NCBI GenBank assembly: GCA_963770635.1
Contig: CAVYQI010000003.1
Location: 186,001-250,000, forward strand
Direction: 5' to 3'
Length of the DNA: 64,000 nucleotides
Source: DASZIT01 sp963770635
GTDB taxonomy: Bacteria > Actinomycetota > Acidimicrobiia > Acidimicrobiales > RAAP-2
In this document: positions 33,373 to 41,880 of the stretch, piece by piece
Layout of the letters: every line of letters begins with the position of its first letter
Numbering within the stretch: position 1 is the stretch's first letter
Notes under the pieces: generated by a model
What the model was told of the DNA's origin: nothing
Seen by the model: the letters and a program-made list of their open reading frames with translations, nothing else
Database searches by the model: none
Program-made: the position numbers and the translations under genes

Positions 33373-34229
33373 CGGGTCACCTCGGCCGGGGCCCGGGGCC
33401 CGGCCGCATCGCCGGCATCACCGACCGTGGCGAGCACCTCCGTCGTCTGCCCCGCGCCCGGCGCCGACTCGGGCGTCACCCCTTCGGACTGCCGCTCGAG
33501 GAGAGCCAGGTCGAGTTGGCCGGAGCCGAGGTAGTCCTCCAACGCCCCGATGCGATAGCGCACCAGGAGCATCCAGATGAAGCCGAGCGTCAGGGCGACG
33601 AAGCCGAGCAGCAGGGTCCAGGCCATCGATCCGTGGATGGTGGGCGACAGGTTGGCGTTGAGCACCGTCGCCCCCTGGTGGAGGGTCTTCCACCACACCA
33701 CCGAGAAGTGGACGATGGGCACGTCCACCGCCGCGAACAGGGCGGCGAACGCGCTGCGCCGGGCCCGGACCTCCGGCTCCGCCGGTACCCGCCGGAGAGC
33801 CAGGTACCCGAGGAACAACACCAGCAGCACCGCGGTGCTGGTGAGCCGGGCGTCCCACGCCCACCACACCCCCCAGGTCGGCTTGCCCCAGATCGATCCC
33901 GAGATCAGGGTGCAGACATTGAACACCACCCCGACCTCCACCGACGCCGCCGCCAGCCGGTCCCAGAACAGGGAGCGGGTCCGGGGCCAGAGGTAGAGGA
34001 GGCTGCAGCCGGCGGCGAGGCCGAAGGCCAGGTACAGCGCCACCCAGGCCACCCCCGGGTGGATGTACACCAACCGGACCAGATCCCCCTGGGTCTGGTC
34101 GGGTGGCGTCACCCACAGGCCGAGCCAGACGGTGAACCCGGTGCCGACCAGGGCGAGGATGCCGATGATCCGGGTCGTCCAGATGGCCCGCGGCGATTGC
34201 ACCCTCATCTTCGTCATCTTCGTCGTCAC
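33369..34229 (-). CDS. ccmC: CcmC heme-handling membrane protein
   Basis: A 286-residue polytopic protein. The WWD domain is KPTWGVWWAWDARLTST, flanked by heme-ligand histidines in VRLVYIHPGVAWVAL and VPIVHFSVVWWKTLHQG. It loads heme onto CcmE. The GTG at 34229 overlaps the ccmB stop and gives the usual length; further upstream in-frame sequence is shadow of ccmB. The C-terminal 55 residues after the last helix are a soluble Gln/Glu/Pro-rich extension not typical of the family core. Confidence 0.9.
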   Translation of the reverse strand: MTTKMTKMRVQSPRAIWTTRIIGILALVGTGFTVWLGLWVTPPDQTQGDLVRLVYIHPGVAWVALYLAFGLAAGCSLLYLWPRTRSLFWDRLAAASVEVGVVFNVCTLISGSIWGKPTWGVWWAWDARLTSTAVLLVLFLGYLALRRVPAEPEVRARRSAFAALFAAVDVPIVHFSVVWWKTLHQGATVLNANLSPTIHGSMAWTLLLGFVALTLGFIWMLLVRYRIGALEDYLGSGQLDLALLERQSEGVTPESAPGAGQTTEVLATVGDAGDAAGPRAPAEVTR

Positions 34230-34897
34230 GCGGTCTCCTGGATCGGTCCGTACACGACCACCCCGAGGGCCAGATAGACGGCGTCGAAGGCGACGAGGAG
34301 GCGGAACCACGGCGTGCCGTTGGCCGGTATCCCGCCGGACAGGGCCGCCTGCCACATGCGGGTGCCGGCCAGCAGCACCGGGGCCACCACCGGCAGCAGC
34401 AAGAACGGCAGCAGGGTCTCTTTGATCCGGAGGCCGGCCGACAGCGCGCCGTACAACGTTCCGGCCGCGGCCAGCCCGAGGGTCCCGAGCCCGCATGACA
34501 CCGCGATCAGCCAGAACGCCTCGATGCTGGCCCCGTAGAGCAGCACCACCCCCACCCCCAGCACCACTTCGAGCACCAGCAACTGGGCGGCCACCGACAA
34601 CGTCTTGCCCAGGAACTGACCGGCCGGGTCCAGCCCCGAGAGGCGGAGGCCGTCACGGGCGCCGTCGGTCGACTCCACCGACACGCTCCGCTGGATGGCC
34701 AGCACGGAGGAGAAGAGCATCGCCACCCAGAACAGTCCCGGCGCCCCCTTGACCATCGGGGCGCGGTCGGGACCGAGGGCGAAGGCGAACAGGACCAGGG
34801 CGACGATCCCGAACGGCGCCACCTGGCTGAGGGCAACCCGCGACCGGGCTTCGATGCGCAGGTCCTTCCCCGCCATCAACAAGGTGTCACGCCACAT
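34226..34897 (-). CDS. ccmB: CcmB, ABC-type permease subunit of cytochrome c maturation
   Basis: A 223-residue six-helix permease. It starts MWRDTLLMAGKDLRIEARSR, the typical CcmB N-terminus. The SVESTDGARDGLRLSGLDP loop is the family signature (E-x-E...GL..L). The membrane segments span from residue 25 to the C-terminus. It forms the CcmABCD complex that uses ATP to release heme-CcmE. The start lies 11 bases inside the 3' end of ccmA. Confidence 0.9.
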   Translation of the reverse strand: MWRDTLLMAGKDLRIEARSRVALSQVAPFGIVALVLFAFALGPDRAPMVKGAPGLFWVAMLFSSVLAIQRSVSVESTDGARDGLRLSGLDPAGQFLGKTLSVAAQLLVLEVVLGVGVVLLYGASIEAFWLIAVSCGLGTLGLAAAGTLYGALSAGLRIKETLLPFLLLPVVAPVLLAGTRMWQAALSGGIPANGTPWFRLLVAFDAVYLALGVVVYGPIQETA

Positions 34898-35597
34898 GGA
34901 CGATCCTCGCCGGCGGCTTGACGGTGGTGAGGATGCGGCGTTCCCCGGTGACCCGTCCACCGGTGAGGGTGACCGACCGGTCGGCCAACGACGCCACCAA
35001 CTCCGGCTCGTGCGACGCCACGATGGCGGTGGCCCCGTCGGCCGTCGCCTCCCGGATGATCTCGTTGAGGAGCGAACGGGCCGAGGCGTCGAGACCGGCA
35101 TGCGGCTCGTCGAGCAACCAGAGCTCGGGGGCGCGGGCCACCAGCACCGCCAGCGCCACCCGACGGCGTTGACCGGCCGAGAGTTTGGCCGCCCCCGTCC
35201 GGAGCAACCGCCCGGTGAGTCCGAGCCGCTCACAGGCGGCTCCGATCCTCGAGGTGTCGGCCCCGGAGGCCTTCACCGCGAACCGGACGTTCTCTTTCAC
35301 GTTGAGATCGTCATAGAGGTGGGAAGCATGGGCCAGCAGGCCGACCCGGCGGCGCACCTGGGTGCGGAACCGGACCGGGTCGAGTCCCAGCACCGTCGCC
35401 TGTCCCGACGCCACCGGGACCAGACCCGCGGCCACCCGGAGCAGGCTGGTCTTGCCCGCCCCGTTGGGCCCTTCGATCAGCACCGTCTCCCCCACCCCGA
35501 CCTCGAGGTCGACGCCGGCGAGGAGTGGAAACCGTCCTGACAGCGCAACCACGTCACGCAGGGACAGTGCAGAGGAGGGGGGAGATGCAGTGGCCAT
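34887..35597 (-). CDS. ccmA: CcmA, ABC-type ATPase of cytochrome c maturation
   Basis: A 236-residue ATPase. Walker A is IEGPNGAGKTSLLRVAAG, the signature is KLSAGQRRRVALA, Walker B is ELWLLDEPHAGLD, and the switch His is in IVASHEPEL. It drives release of heme-loaded CcmE from CcmC/D. The N-terminal RDVVALSGRFPLLAGVDL segment is typical for CcmA. It is the first gene of the tightly packed ccmABCDEFG-HI block and lies 96 bases downstream of ccdA. Confidence 0.9.
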   Translation of the reverse strand: MATASPPSSALSLRDVVALSGRFPLLAGVDLEVGVGETVLIEGPNGAGKTSLLRVAAGLVPVASGQATVLGLDPVRFRTQVRRRVGLLAHASHLYDDLNVKENVRFAVKASGADTSRIGAACERLGLTGRLLRTGAAKLSAGQRRRVALAVLVARAPELWLLDEPHAGLDASARSLLNEIIREATADGATAIVASHEPELVASLADRSVTLTGGRVTGERRILTTVKPPARIVHVA

Positions 35598-35693
35598 GAC
35601 CGCCGTTCATGCTACGGGGGCCAGCCCTGACGGGCCAGGCGGGGAATCGGCCGGAGCCCGATCCGGGGACGCCGCCCGACCCGGCCGGTTGGC

Positions 35694-36599
35694 TCAGCTG
35701 GTGGCCAGCCGTCCCAGGTGCAGGTCGTGAAGCCAATTGGAGATGTGAACGGAGATCACGTCGACATTCCCGGTGACGAGCAGGATGCCGAAGGTGACCA
35801 GGATGACCCCGCCGACCAGGTCCACCAGGCGGAGCCGGCCCCGGAACCGGGCCAACAGGTCGGTCATCCTCCCGAACGCCAGACCGAAGAGGAGGAACGG
35901 CACCCCCAGGCCCAACGAGTAGGCCAGCAGCAGGGCGATCCCGCCGGCGGTCGTCCCCCCGGTGCCGGCGGCCAGGGTGAGCACGCTGGCCAGGATCGGC
36001 CCGATGCACGGGGTCCAGGCGAAGGCGAAGGCGGCGCCCATCACCGGGGGGGCCCACGCCCCCAGCAGCGAGGGCCGGATCAGGAAGCGGCGCTCGCCGG
36101 TCACCGCGGTGGGCAACCGGATCCCGGAGGCCACGGCCACCAGGATGAGACCGAAGGCCACGATGAGAAACCCCGAGACCCGGGTGAGCTCGGGCAGGTG
36201 GGTGTGGAAGGCGTGGCCGACGGCCGAGGCCGACGCCCCCAGGATGGTGAACACCACGGTGAAGCCGGCGATGAAGAGGAGGATCCCCCGGAACAGCCGG
36301 GCTCGTTCGCTCCGGAGGTCGGCGTTGGTGGGTGCTGCCACCGGCGCGGTGGTGGCCACCGAGACGGAGGTTCCGGTGCCGGAGGCGGAGGCCAGCGGCG
36401 CGATGACCGCCGATCCCTCCGCGGCCGTCGCCGGCGGCGACAACCGGAGGGAGTCCAACTCGGCGGCCGACAATCCTGACACCATCGACAGGTAACCCGG
36501 GACCAGCGGGAGCACGCAGGGCGACAGGAAGGAGAGCATGCCGCCACCGAAGGCGATCAGCAGGCCGAGCGGATCCGCGTGGATGTTGCCGATCAGCAT
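35694..36599 (-). CDS. ccdA: CcdA-type thiol-disulfide transport membrane protein
   Basis: A 301-residue polytopic protein of the DsbD/CcdA family that carries reducing equivalents across the membrane to CcmG. The two redox cysteines are in FLSPCVLPLVPGYLS (Cys28) and AWTPCIGPILASVL. An unusual Ala/Thr/Ser-rich insertion of about 45 residues lies between helix 1 and helix 2. It is upstream of ccmA on the same strand and probably belongs to the same functional operon. Confidence 0.9.
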   Translation of the reverse strand: MLIGNIHADPLGLLIAFGGGMLSFLSPCVLPLVPGYLSMVSGLSAAELDSLRLSPPATAAEGSAVIAPLASASGTGTSVSVATTAPVAAPTNADLRSERARLFRGILLFIAGFTVVFTILGASASAVGHAFHTHLPELTRVSGFLIVAFGLILVAVASGIRLPTAVTGERRFLIRPSLLGAWAPPVMGAAFAFAWTPCIGPILASVLTLAAGTGGTTAGGIALLLAYSLGLGVPFLLFGLAFGRMTDLLARFRGRLRLVDLVGGVILVTFGILLVTGNVDVISVHISNWLHDLHLGRLATS

Positions 36600-36648
36600 C
36601 AGTGTCTCAGCAGCGGCACACCGACCAGGTCGCCCACCGACCGACCGG

Positions 36649-37620
36649 TCAGGTCTGCTCCCTCTTGACCAGCGCCAGGTCGGACTCGACCATCATCGAC
36701 ACCAGGGAGGGGAAGTCGACCTGGCGGTGCCAGCCGAGCACCTTCTCCGCCTTGGACGGGTCCCCGACCAGAAGATCGACCTCGGCCGGTCGCAGAAAGC
36801 GCTCGTCGATGACCACGTACTTCTCCCAGTCGAGGTCGACGGCGGCGAAGGCCAGCTCCACCAGCTCCTTGACCGCGTGGGTCTCCCCGGTGGCCACCAC
36901 GTAGTCGTCGGGCTGGTCCTGTTGGAGCATCATCCACATCGCCCGCACGTAGTCGGCGGCGAATCCCCAATCCCGTTGGGCATCGAGGTTCCCCAGTGCC
37001 AGCCGGTCGTCGAGGCCCGCTTTGATCCGGGCCACCCCGTAGGTCACCTTGCGGGTCACGAACTCGAGGCCGCGGCGCGGCGACTCGTGGTTGAAGAGGA
37101 TCCCCGACGTGGCGTGGAGGTCGTAGCTCTCCCGGTAGTTGACGGTGATCCAGTGCCCGTAGACCTTGGCCACCCCGTAGGGGCTGCGGGGGTAGAACGG
37201 GGTCGCCTCCCGCTGGGGCACCTCGTGCACCTTCCCGAACATCTCCGACGAGCTGGCCTGGTAGAAGCGGATCTCCGGGTCGACGGTCCGGATGGCGTCG
37301 AGAACCCGGGTCACCCCGAGGGCGGTCGTCTCACCGGTCAGCATCGGCTGGCTCCACGACGTCTGCACGAACGACTGGGCGGCCAGGTTGTAGACCTCAT
37401 GGGGGCGGTGCTCCCGGAGGATGTTGAACATCGACACCTCGTCGATGAGGTCACCGGCCACCAGGGTCATCCGATCCTGGATGTGGGCGATCCGTTCGAA
37501 GTTAACGGTGCTGGACCGACGCACCATGCCGAACACCTCGTAGCCCTGGTCGAGAAGGAACTCGGCCAGATACGACCCGTCCTGACCGGTGACGCCGGTG
37601 ATCAGTGCTCGTCTGGCCAT
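36649..37620 (-). CDS. gmd: GDP-mannose 4,6-dehydratase
   Basis: A 323-residue extended short-chain dehydrogenase that makes GDP-4-keto-6-deoxymannose, the precursor of GDP-fucose, GDP-rhamnose and related sugars. The NADP site is LITGVTGQDGSYLAEFLL, the catalytic triad is around QASSSEMFG and YPRSPYGVAKVYGHW (Tyr-x3-Lys), and the substrate block is NHESPRRGLEFVTRKV. No GDP-fucose synthase follows in the window; a glycosyltransferase gene lies nearby on the other strand. It may feed surface-glycan synthesis. Confidence 0.92.
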   Translation of the reverse strand: MARRALITGVTGQDGSYLAEFLLDQGYEVFGMVRRSSTVNFERIAHIQDRMTLVAGDLIDEVSMFNILREHRPHEVYNLAAQSFVQTSWSQPMLTGETTALGVTRVLDAIRTVDPEIRFYQASSSEMFGKVHEVPQREATPFYPRSPYGVAKVYGHWITVNYRESYDLHATSGILFNHESPRRGLEFVTRKVTYGVARIKAGLDDRLALGNLDAQRDWGFAADYVRAMWMMLQQDQPDDYVVATGETHAVKELVELAFAAVDLDWEKYVVIDERFLRPAEVDLLVGDPSKAEKVLGWHRQVDFPSLVSMMVESDLALVKREQT

Positions 37621-37633
37621 GCTGGACTTCTCC

Positions 37634-38467
37634 TCAGGTTCTGTCGGGTTCGGGACCGGAGCCAGGGGAAACCTGCCATTCCGGCGTTCGCTTCTCCATG
37701 AATGCCGAAATTCCCTCCGATGCCTCCGCCGTCTGACTGGTGATCGTCAGCATGGCGTGCAGGTGAGCCAACGCCTCGGGGGCGGCCGAATCCCACACAG
37801 CGTAGAACGATTCGCGCCCGAGTCTCATCACCCCGGGGGGTTTCGACGCCAGGGTCGCCGCCAACTCCGCGACCGCCTCGTCGAGCTGCTCGTGCGGGAC
37901 CACCCGGGTCACGAACCCGATCCGATCGGCCTCGGCCGCCCCCACCACCCGGCTGGTGAGCATCAGCTCCAGGGCTTTCTTCGGGGGCATCGAGCGCACC
38001 ATCGGCACGGTGATCATGAACGGCCAGAGGCCCACATTCAGCTCCGGGGCGCCGAACCGGGCGGCTTCCGAGGCCACCACCAGGTCACAGGCCAGCGCCA
38101 ACCCGAACCCGCCGGCCAGTGCCCAACCCTGGACCCGGGCGATGATCGGCTTTCCCAACTGCCACATCTCCTCGAACAGGTCGACCAGCCAGCCGCGGGC
38201 CGCATGCTGGTCGAAGAAGGCGTCGGTGCCGCCTCCGGCGTCGGCCGGGGCCATGCCCGACAGGTCGGCACCGGCACAGAACGCCTGGTCGCCGGCTCCG
38301 GCCAGCACCACCACCCGGACGCGGGGGTCGGATTTGGCCTCGGCCAGACGGTGGCGCAACTCCCGGATGACCTCCCAGGTCATGGAGTTCCGGCGCTCCG
38401 GGCGGTTGATGGTGAGGGTGAGCACCGGGCCTTGTCGACTGGACACCAACTCGTTCGTCTCGGGCAC
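37634..38467 (-). CDS. Enoyl-CoA hydratase/isomerase family protein
   Basis: A 277-residue crotonase-fold protein. The N-terminal block is TLTINRPERRNSMTWEVI. The oxyanion hole is formed by GDQAFCAGADLSGM and the WALAGGFGLALACDLVVA block. In the catalytic region the usual Glu positions appear as FGAPELNVGLWPF, so Glu is retained at one. It probably hydrates or isomerises acyl-CoA in beta-oxidation; the exact substrate is unknown. The GTG start is 6 bases after TACCGT, and no ribosome site is seen. It is encoded 13 bases upstream of gmd on the same strand. Confidence 0.82.
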   Translation of the reverse strand: MPETNELVSSRQGPVLTLTINRPERRNSMTWEVIRELRHRLAEAKSDPRVRVVVLAGAGDQAFCAGADLSGMAPADAGGGTDAFFDQHAARGWLVDLFEEMWQLGKPIIARVQGWALAGGFGLALACDLVVASEAARFGAPELNVGLWPFMITVPMVRSMPPKKALELMLTSRVVGAAEADRIGFVTRVVPHEQLDEAVAELAATLASKPPGVMRLGRESFYAVWDSAAPEALAHLHAMLTITSQTAEASEGISAFMEKRTPEWQVSPGSGPEPDRT

Positions 38468-38473
38468 GGCGCG

Positions 38474-38479
38474 ACGGTA
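38474..38479 (-). promoter_or_regulatory. Probable -10 element of the enoyl-CoA hydratase gene (leaderless)
   Basis: On the minus strand TACCGT ends 6 bases before the GTG at 38467, and there is no Shine-Dalgarno sequence. Confidence 0.4.
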
Positions 38480-38503
38480 GCCGCTCCCCGGTCGGATGTC
38501 CCG

Positions 38504-39562
38504 TTGCTACCCTGGCGCATTCCGACCGCCGCGTTTGTTTCGTTCCGCCTCGGAGGATCCGACGGGGTTGCCGTCGAAGCCGCCAAGTGGGAAGGCGCGC
38601 TGGCGGCCCTCGGGTTCTCCATCGTGACGGTGGCCGGCGACGGGCCCGTCGACCACCGCCTTCCCGGGTTGGCCATCGGGGCCGACGATCCTCCCACCGT
38701 CGAGGAGGTTGACTCCGCCCTCGCCGGGGCGGATGTGGTGGTGGTGGAGAACCTCTGCTCGCTGCCACTCAATCCGGCGGCGGCCGGCGTGGTGGCCCGG
38801 GTGCTGGCCAACCGGCCGGCGCTGCTGCATCATCACGACCTCCCCTGGCAACGGCCACAGTTCGCCGGCCACCGTCCTCCTCCCGACGACCGGCGGTGGA
38901 CGCACGTGACCATCAACCAGCTGAGTCGCCGGCAGCTGGCCGAGGCCGGCATCGTGGCGACCACCATCTACAACTCGTTCGCCCCCGCCACCCTCGACCC
39001 CGCGCAGGACGACGCCCGGCGTCGCCAGGTACGCGCCGGGCTGGGCATCGAAGCCGGGCGGCGGCTGGTACTCCAGCCGACCCGGGCGCTCCCGAGGAAG
39101 AACGTCGGCGGGGGGATGGAGGTGGCCGAGGCACTCGACGCCGTCTACTGGTTACTCGGGCCACCCGAAGACGGGTACGGACCCGAGCTCGACCGACTGG
39201 TGGCCGACGCCAAGTGCCCGGTGATCCTCGAGTGGCCCGGGCGGGTCCCTCCCGGCGGGGTGTTCGCCGCCTACTCCGCCTGTGACGTGGTCGCCCTCCC
39301 GTCCACCTGGGAGGGATTCGGGAACCCGTCGGTGGAGTCGGCCATCCACCGGCGACCCCTGGCCATCGGTCCCTATCCGGTGGCGGCCGAATTGGCCGTC
39401 TTCGGTTTCCGGTGGTTCGCCCTCGACGAGATGGAGGATCTCGGAACCTGGCTCGACGCCCCCGACGACGCCTTGCTCGACCACAACCAGGAGGTGGCCG
39501 CCACCCAGTTCTCCCTCGCCGACCTCCCCGATCACATCCGCCGCGCCCTGCCGGATCTCTGA
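38504..39562 (+). CDS. Glycosyltransferase, group 1 (GT-B fold)
   Basis: A 347-352-residue GT-B glycosyltransferase. The acceptor-domain start is AAFVSFRLGGSDGVAVEAAK, typical of family openings. The donor-binding region has LQPTRALPRKNVGGGMEVAE and the C-terminal VVALPSTWEGFGNPSVESAI, with the E-x7-E-like motif. The sugar and acceptor are unknown. The start is ambiguous: TTG at 38504 lies upstream of a -10-like TACCCT (38508-38513), whereas an ATT at 38519 lies 5 bases after it and gives the expected N-terminus. No ATG or GTG is available. It is divergent from the enoyl-CoA hydratase gene. Confidence 0.82.
   Translation: MLPWRIPTAAFVSFRLGGSDGVAVEAAKWEGALAALGFSIVTVAGDGPVDHRLPGLAIGADDPPTVEEVDSALAGADVVVVENLCSLPLNPAAAGVVARVLANRPALLHHHDLPWQRPQFAGHRPPPDDRRWTHVTINQLSRRQLAEAGIVATTIYNSFAPATLDPAQDDARRRQVRAGLGIEAGRRLVLQPTRALPRKNVGGGMEVAEALDAVYWLLGPPEDGYGPELDRLVADAKCPVILEWPGRVPPGGVFAAYSACDVVALPSTWEGFGNPSVESAIHRRPLAIGPYPVAAELAVFGFRWFALDEMEDLGTWLDAPDDALLDHNQEVAATQFSLADLPDHIRRALPDL
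38508..38513 (+). promoter_or_regulatory. Possible -10 element of the glycosyltransferase gene
   Basis: TACCCT, a TANNNT hexamer, overlaps the TTG-start reading of the glycosyltransferase and ends 5 bases before an ATT codon. If real, translation must begin at the ATT or further downstream. Confidence 0.3.
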
Positions 39563-39640
39563 CCGCTCGGTGACCCTCGGGGCCGCCGGCGACGGCGCCG
39601 TCGACGGCATCCGCCATCCAAGTGCCAATTCCGACCCGGC

Positions 39641-39646
39641 TACCAT
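39641..39646 (+). promoter_or_regulatory. Possible -10 element of the TetR-family gene
   Basis: TACCAT ends 8 bases before the ATG at 39655. A short leader or leaderless message is suggested. Confidence 0.35.
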
Positions 39647-39654
39647 GGGCGGGA

Positions 39655-40335
39655 ATGAGCGGGACGACGACGACCGAACGGGAAGATCCCGGAAGCGGGC
39701 CAACGACGAGCCGGAGGCTCACTGCCGAGGAGCGCAGGAGCCAACTGTTCGACGAGGCCCTCTCCCTGTTCGCCGAACGCGGCTATGCGGCCACCACCAT
39801 GGACGACATCGCCGAGGCCGCCGGCGTCACCAAGCCGCTGGTCTATCAGCACTTCGACTCCAAGCGGGCGCTCTACCTGGAGCTGCTGGACGTGTTCTCC
39901 CACGCGTTGATCGACCGCATCGCCGGCGCGGTGGCCGACGCCGAGGGTCCCCGCCAGCAGGTGGAGGTGGGCATGGCCGCCTACTTCGAGATGATGGTCG
40001 ACAACGAGCACGCCTTCCGGCTCATCTATGGGCGGGACGCCCCCGACGACCCGGAACTGGGCGAGGCGCTCCGTCGGGTGGAGGACACCCTCGCCCAAGC
40101 CATCGACCCGCTCATCGACGCCGGGCTCGAGCCCGAGCATCGGCTGCTGCTGGCCTACTCGGTGGTGGGCATGGTCGAGGGCGCCAGCCGCCTCTGGCTC
40201 GGCCGCGACGTCCCCCCGATCACCAACCTCGGGGATGGGGAGGAGATCAGCGGTATCTCCTCCGAGGCCTCGGTGATGGCCGCTCGGCTGGCCGACCTGG
40301 CCTGGGCCGGGCTCCGTCAGGTTCACCGCGATTAG
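39655..40335 (+). CDS. TetR family transcriptional regulator
   Basis: A 226-residue TetR repressor. The DNA-binding helix-turn-helix is near residues 24-70: QLFDEALSLFAERGYAATTM, then IAEAAGVTKPLVYQHFDSK. The C-terminal ligand domain is helical (FEMMVDNEHAFRLIYG) and resembles the group that regulates fatty-acid or membrane-stress genes. The ligand is unknown. The ATG at 39655 is preferred to 39622. The 3' end overlaps the convergent anti-sigma gene by 4 bases. Confidence 0.88.
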   Translation: MSGTTTTEREDPGSGPTTSRRLTAEERRSQLFDEALSLFAERGYAATTMDDIAEAAGVTKPLVYQHFDSKRALYLELLDVFSHALIDRIAGAVADAEGPRQQVEVGMAAYFEMMVDNEHAFRLIYGRDAPDDPELGEALRRVEDTLAQAIDPLIDAGLEPEHRLLLAYSVVGMVEGASRLWLGRDVPPITNLGDGEEISGISSEASVMAARLADLAWAGLRQVHRD

Positions 40336-41174
40336 GCGGTTGCCTCCACCACCGGCTGGTGGGTGGTGGAGACCACGCCTCCACCCGTTTCGGCGGTGAT
40401 GGCGAAGGCCTGGGCCCGATCGGCGGCGTCGGAGGTGAAGGCGCTGACCCCGGGGGCGGGTCCGAGGACGCCGAGCGAGATGAGCTGGCCGTTGATGGCC
40501 CCCCACAGCTGGTAGGTCTGGTTCGACCCGAGCGGGGCGAGGCCCGAGGCGAACACATATCCGGTGCCGGACGGCCCGACCACCAGGGTGACGGTCGTCC
40601 CCTTCGGGGTGCCCGACGTCGCCGGAGGCGTCAGTTGTATCCGCTGGGTGGCCGGGTTCTCCAGGGCCGCCTGGGCGGCGGCATTCACCGAGGGGCGGGA
40701 CGAATTGAGGGAACTGACCTGGTGGTTCAGGTGGTTGACCTGGATGCCGAGCACCACCGCCAGGACCGCCGCCGCCGCGGCCACCAGGCTGGCGGAACGG
40801 ACCATCCACCGGTGACGCCATCGAGCCGGGTCGAGCCGGACGACGGTGGCCGGCGGCGCCTCGAGCCCGGAAACGTCGTCGGGACGAGTGGGCGGGTCGA
40901 GGCGGGCGGCCAGTCGGTCCCAGGAAGGGACTCCCGACGGCGGGTCCAGGCGCTGGGCGATCTTGTCCCACAGCTCATCGGAGGCGTCGCCGCCCGAGTT
41001 GGCCAGCAATCCGGTCACCTCGTGATGCTGGCCCACCTCGATGACGCACCGGATGCACTCATGGAGGTGCCGTTCGACCCTTTCTGCCTCTTCCGGTTCC
41101 AGCGCATCGAGCGCATAGGCCCCAAGGAGATCTTCGATCTCGCCATGGGTCGGCTCCGGCATCGTCCCGGTCAT
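40332..41174 (-). CDS. RskA-like zinc anti-sigma factor
   Basis: A 280-residue membrane anti-sigma factor. The cytoplasmic N-terminal zinc motif is HLHECIRCVIEVG (H-x3-C-x2-C), following LLGAYALDALEPEEAERVER. A single membrane helix is near 125-145 (LVAAAAAVLAVVLGIQV), and the external RskA domain includes YQLWGAINGQLISLGVL. It holds the upstream ECF sigma factor at the membrane until proteolysis releases it. ATG overlaps the sigma stop (ATGA at 41171-41174), so it is translationally coupled. Confidence 0.9.
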   Translation of the reverse strand: MTGTMPEPTHGEIEDLLGAYALDALEPEEAERVERHLHECIRCVIEVGQHHEVTGLLANSGGDASDELWDKIAQRLDPPSGVPSWDRLAARLDPPTRPDDVSGLEAPPATVVRLDPARWRHRWMVRSASLVAAAAAVLAVVLGIQVNHLNHQVSSLNSSRPSVNAAAQAALENPATQRIQLTPPATSGTPKGTTVTLVVGPSGTGYVFASGLAPLGSNQTYQLWGAINGQLISLGVLGPAPGVSAFTSDAADRAQAFAITAETGGGVVSTTHQPVVEATA

Positions 41175-41752
41175 CGCTCGGCTCCCGCCGGTTCGACACC
41201 CCGAGCCGCCAGGTTCACCCGGAGCCGGCCGAGACCCACCCGGATCCGACTCTTCACCGTGCCCTCCGGCGCTCGCAACATCTTGGCCACCTCCTGGTAG
41301 GTGTGGCCGCCGAAGTAGGCCAACAGAATCGGTTGACGGAGCTCGTCGGGCAAGGCGGTGACCGCGGCTTGCACCTGCTCGGCCACCGCCATGTCCCATA
41401 CCTGGTGTTCGACGTCGTACCCGGCGGTGGCCGTCTCCCGGGTGGTGCGTTCCTCCCGCCGCCGGCGGGCGGTCTCCGAGCGGATGAAGTCAATCGACTT
41501 CCCGTGGGTCCGAGCCAACAGGTACGAGCGCAACGTCCCGCGTTGGGGATCGAACTTCTCCGGGTTCTGCCACAGGTCGAGGAAGACCTCCTGGGTGATC
41601 TCCTCGGCGGGAGGGTCGTTCCGGAGTATCCGTCGGGAGAGGGCGTGGACCGCTCCTCCGTGGCGCCGGTATGCCTCGGCCAGAGCCGGCTGATGGCAAC
41701 GGGCCACCGCCACCACCAAGTTGGCGTCGCTCGCCAGTTCCAGGTCGATCAT
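41171..41752 (-). CDS. ECF sigma factor, SigK-like
   Basis: A 193-residue ECF sigma factor. Region 2 is ALAEAYRRHGGAVHALSRRI and AEEITQEVFLDLWQNPEKFD. Region 4 is LPDELRQPILLAYFGGHTYQ and VAKMLRAPEGTVKSRIRVGL. It resembles the SigK/SigL group that pairs with RskA-type anti-sigma factors. The ATG at 41752 is used; upstream in-frame sequence is Arg/Pro-rich shadow. The divergent amidase gene begins 128 bases away. Confidence 0.9.
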   Translation of the reverse strand: MIDLELASDANLVVAVARCHQPALAEAYRRHGGAVHALSRRILRNDPPAEEITQEVFLDLWQNPEKFDPQRGTLRSYLLARTHGKSIDFIRSETARRRREERTTRETATAGYDVEHQVWDMAVAEQVQAAVTALPDELRQPILLAYFGGHTYQEVAKMLRAPEGTVKSRIRVGLGRLRVNLAARGVEPAGAER

Positions 41753-41880
41753 CCCGCGTCTACTTCGTCGCCAACGCCCCGGGTGGATGAAGCCGAGTCC
41801 ATGTCTGATCAACCTAGCCAGCCGGTGGGGCCGGGGCGCGGCCGCTTCCGGATCCGGCCTGGCTACCATCGGAACCCACC

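Noticed and set aside
37589..38503. Long N-terminal extension in frame with the glycosyltransferase
   Set aside because: It is antisense to the enoyl-CoA hydratase gene and has no family similarity.
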